Below are positions 61,897 through 64,000 of a DNA stretch of 64,000 nucleotides, piece by piece. Position numbers and translations under genes: made by a program. The stretch is taken from positions 1 through 64,000 of the forward strand of contig JACIWW010000001.1 in assembly GCA_014360905.1 (NCBI GenBank), given 5' to 3'. Each line of letters starts with the position of its first letter. Within the stretch, counting starts at the first letter, position 1. The notes beneath the pieces were generated by a model, which saw only the letters and a program-made list of their open reading frames with translations, had not been told where the DNA came from and searched no databases. The stretch comes from Chloroflexota bacterium (lineage in GTDB: Bacteria > Chloroflexota > Anaerolineae > UBA2200).

Positions 61897-63336
61897 GTGA
61901 AAGAAATCGCTGAGCGAGCGCTCAACGCGGCGCAATTACAGGGAGCAACTTATGCGGACATACGCATTGTCCACCAACAGACACAATCCATCCTGGTCAA
62001 AAATGGACACGTGGAAGGGCTTTCCCATGACGAGAACCAGGGGTTTGGCGTACGTGTAATTGTAAACGGCGCCTGGGGCTTTGCCAGCAGTTCGCTCCTC
62101 AGCCTGGATGAAGCAGCGCGCGTGGCAGCTCAAGCGGCACAAATCGCACGCGCCAGCAGCCTCGCCAAAGCCCGCGATGTCTATCTCGGTCCATCAGAAG
62201 TACACGTGGCTCGCTATGAGACTCCGGTGCAGGTGGATCCTTTCTCCATTCCGCTAGAGGAGAAGATTGCACTATTGCTAGCTGCCGATGAAGAGATGCG
62301 CCGCGCCAAAGGCATCGCAGTAACGGAGAGCAACATGGCCTTTCTCCGCGAGAACAAGGTTTTTGCCAGTTCCGAGGGCAGTTACATCGAACAGATCCTT
62401 ATCGAAAGCGGAGCAGGGATAGAAGCCACCGCTGTTGGCGCAAACGAAATGCAGACGCGCTCTTTTCCAAACAGCTTCGGGAGACAACAGAAAAAAGCAG
62501 GGTACGAATTCATCCGTGAGCTCAACCTGGTGGAGAACGGTCAGCGCATCGCGGAAGAAGCAGTAGCCCTTCTGAGTGCTCCCCAATGTCCGAGTGGTAT
62601 CACCACCGTGATCCTCGACTCCACCCAATTAGCCCTGCAAATACACGAATCCTGTGGCCATCCTTCTGAACTAGACCGGGTATTTGGCGAGGAAGCGAGT
62701 TACGCCGGCACCAGTTTTTTGACCCTGGATAAACTCGGCTCTTTCCGATATGGTTCACCCATTGTCAATATTTATGCCGATGCCACTATTCCCAGCGCCC
62801 TAGGCACCTTCGGCTATGATGATGAAGGTGTACCTGCGCAACGCAGCCCCATTGTCAAGGAAGGCATTTTCGTCGGGTATCTCACCTCCCGTGAGACTGC
62901 TGCCATGCTGGGGCAACGCAGCAATGGCACAATGCGCGCTGACGGCTGGAACCGCATTCCTCTTATCCGCATGACCAACATCAACCTGGAACCAGGAACT
63001 TGGGAACTTGAGGATCTTCTCGCCGACACCGAAGATGGCATTTACATGGCGGTGAACAAAAGCTGGAGCATAGATGACAAGCGACTGAATTTCCAGTTTG
63101 GCACGCAACTTGCCTATGAAATTAAGAAGGGCAAACTGGGACAGATGCTGAAAAACGCCACATACACGGGCATCACACCCGAGTTTTGGCGCTCGTGTGA
63201 CGCCATATGCAACGAGAAATACTGGCAAATCTGGGGGCTGCCCAACTGTGGAAAAGGGGAACCAGCTCAGGTTGCTCATGTTGCACATGGAGCTGCACCA
63301 GCGCGCTTTCGCCATGTGCGCGTAGGCATTGTGTGA
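61897..63336 (+). CDS. tldD: TldD metalloprotease subunit
   Basis: TldD and TldE (PmbA) form a zinc protease that cleaves unfolded peptides and matures some modified peptides. The 479-residue protein has the zinc motif HExxxH as HESCGH (QIHESCGHPSELDRV), the N-terminal strand-rich domain and the C-terminal GGYMA-like region. GTG 61897 has AAGGAGGG five bases upstream. The partner gene follows 64 bases later. No RiPP precursor was recognised nearby. Confidence 0.93.
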   Translation: MKEIAERALNAAQLQGATYADIRIVHQQTQSILVKNGHVEGLSHDENQGFGVRVIVNGAWGFASSSLLSLDEAARVAAQAAQIARASSLAKARDVYLGPSEVHVARYETPVQVDPFSIPLEEKIALLLAADEEMRRAKGIAVTESNMAFLRENKVFASSEGSYIEQILIESGAGIEATAVGANEMQTRSFPNSFGRQQKKAGYEFIRELNLVENGQRIAEEAVALLSAPQCPSGITTVILDSTQLALQIHESCGHPSELDRVFGEEASYAGTSFLTLDKLGSFRYGSPIVNIYADATIPSALGTFGYDDEGVPAQRSPIVKEGIFVGYLTSRETAAMLGQRSNGTMRADGWNRIPLIRMTNINLEPGTWELEDLLADTEDGIYMAVNKSWSIDDKRLNFQFGTQLAYEIKKGKLGQMLKNATYTGITPEFWRSCDAICNEKYWQIWGLPNCGKGEPAQVAHVAHGAAPARFRHVRVGIV

Positions 63337-63400
63337 AAGACTTCGGATTTGTAGCCTGCAGAAAAGTAACGAAAGCCAATACCAAAGGAGAGATACCACG

Positions 63401-64000
63401 ATGCTAGGTCCAGAAAGAATGAAACGGATTGCACAGCGTGTGCTTGCCTATTCCATTGCCGAGCAAACCGAAGTACTATTGTTCAGCGAAGAAACCTATC
63501 TAACGCGCTTCGCTAATTCCCATATCCACCAAAACGTTGCCGAACGCAATGTGCGCGTCCACGTCCGGGCGGTCTTGGGCAAAAAGGTCGGGGTCGCTTC
63601 GGGCAACGATTTCAGCGAGTTTGCCTTGGACCGCGTTACGGAAAAGGCGGTGGAGATTGCCCTCCTACAGCCAGAGAACCCTGATTTCCACTCCCTGCCT
63701 TCGCCTAAACCCATCCCTGCGGTGAACGCATTCGTCCAAGCCACAGCGGAGTTTACTCCAGAACAACGTGCCAAAGCAGTAGCGGCGATCTGTCAACTAT
63801 CCAAAGAAAATGGGCTAGTTGCCTCCGGGGCGTTCACCACGGCCAGTTCGGAAATCGCCGTCAGCAACTCGCTGGGCGTGTTTGCCTACGCGCCAAGCAC
63901 CGTCGCTGATCTCACCACTGTCATTATGTCCGATGATAGTTCGGGCTATGCCGGCGCAACGTCTCTCGACGTGCGCGAAATCAATGCGGAGCAGATTGGA
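63401..64000 (+). CDS. pmbA: TldE/PmbA protease subunit (cut by window end)
   Basis: The first 200 residues read open to the last base. ATG 63401 has AAAGGAG upstream. The sequence shows the PmbA/TldD N-terminal domain (RVHVRAVLGKKVGVASGNDF, FALDRVTEKAVEIALLQPEN), parallel to TldD's NEGFGVRVIVNG region. TldE lacks the zinc motif and acts as a partner for TldD. The C-terminal half is outside the window. Confidence 0.88.
   Translation, partial: MLGPERMKRIAQRVLAYSIAEQTEVLLFSEETYLTRFANSHIHQNVAERNVRVHVRAVLGKKVGVASGNDFSEFALDRVTEKAVEIALLQPENPDFHSLPSPKPIPAVNAFVQATAEFTPEQRAKAVAAICQLSKENGLVASGAFTTASSEIAVSNSLGVFAYAPSTVADLTTVIMSDDSSGYAGATSLDVREINAEQIG

Noticed and set aside
1-64000. CRISPR arrays, prophage or integrative-element signatures
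   Set aside because: No regularly spaced repeats, integrase, phage structural genes or tRNA-embedded attachment sites were seen.

Overview
The window is 64 kb of gene-dense bacterial chromosome (about 55 genes, no rRNA, no tRNA, no CRISPR array, no insertion sequence). The sequence points to a Chloroflexota bacterium, probably of the Anaerolineae type. Reasons: a moderately GC-rich genome, sigma-70-type promoters (TTGACA / TATAAT), a fused E1 subunit, an LL-diaminopimelate-aminotransferase-like enzyme, TP-rich lipoprotein linkers, and intergenic repeats of a kind I recall from this phylum. This placement is inference, since no rRNA is present.

Layout. 1-4.6 kb: a cut-off gene, a class V aminotransferase, a lipoprotein with two calcium-loop-like repeats, and two family 2 glycosyltransferases. 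5.1-10.4 kb: three overlapping genes (degenerate UvrD-like protein, UvrD-like helicase, Fe-S PD-(D/E)XK nuclease) that look like an AddAB machine split over three polypeptides. They are followed by recJ, a ROK sugar kinase, a ClpP-like membrane protease and a DUF166 protein. 15.5-23.7 kb: a TVP38-type membrane protein, infA, a DeoR regulator with a consensus promoter and repeated operator, a 2-oxoacid dehydrogenase operon (fused E1, E2, E3) and trmFO. 24-27.4 kb: an M28 peptidase, an aminotransferase, and hflX, which appears to start at AUU.

27.4-40 kb is the most striking part: a 12.6-kb minus-strand operon headed by a GntR repressor. It encodes a creatininase-family hydrolase, a zinc dehydrogenase, a complete CUT2 sugar ABC transporter, a transketolase split in two, an IolO-like epimerase, and archaeal-type GAPDH and PGK. 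Three enzymes resemble the Thermotoga inositol pathway (IolM, IolN, IolO). The cluster has no kinase and no aldolase, so I propose a transketolase-based route that loads C2 units from an unphosphorylated ketose onto glyceraldehyde 3-phosphate.

40-64 kb: PTS enzyme I, a CtpA protease, smpB and tmRNA (tag ANTARTPAYAYAMAA), an S1P-lyase-like decarboxylase, a GPH-family transporter, mtnP, uvrA with a palindrome inside its promoter, a nitroreductase, a Cys/Met-metabolism PLP enzyme, a molybdenum-hydroxylase accessory protein with only the FAD and 2Fe-2S subunits, pyrimidine-nucleoside phosphorylase, argH and argG. argG is preceded by a leader that reads as a ribosome-mediated arginine attenuator (leader peptide with IRRAR, hairpin, terminator). 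The window ends with an FmdB-type zinc ribbon protein, tldD and the start of its partner pmbA/tldE.
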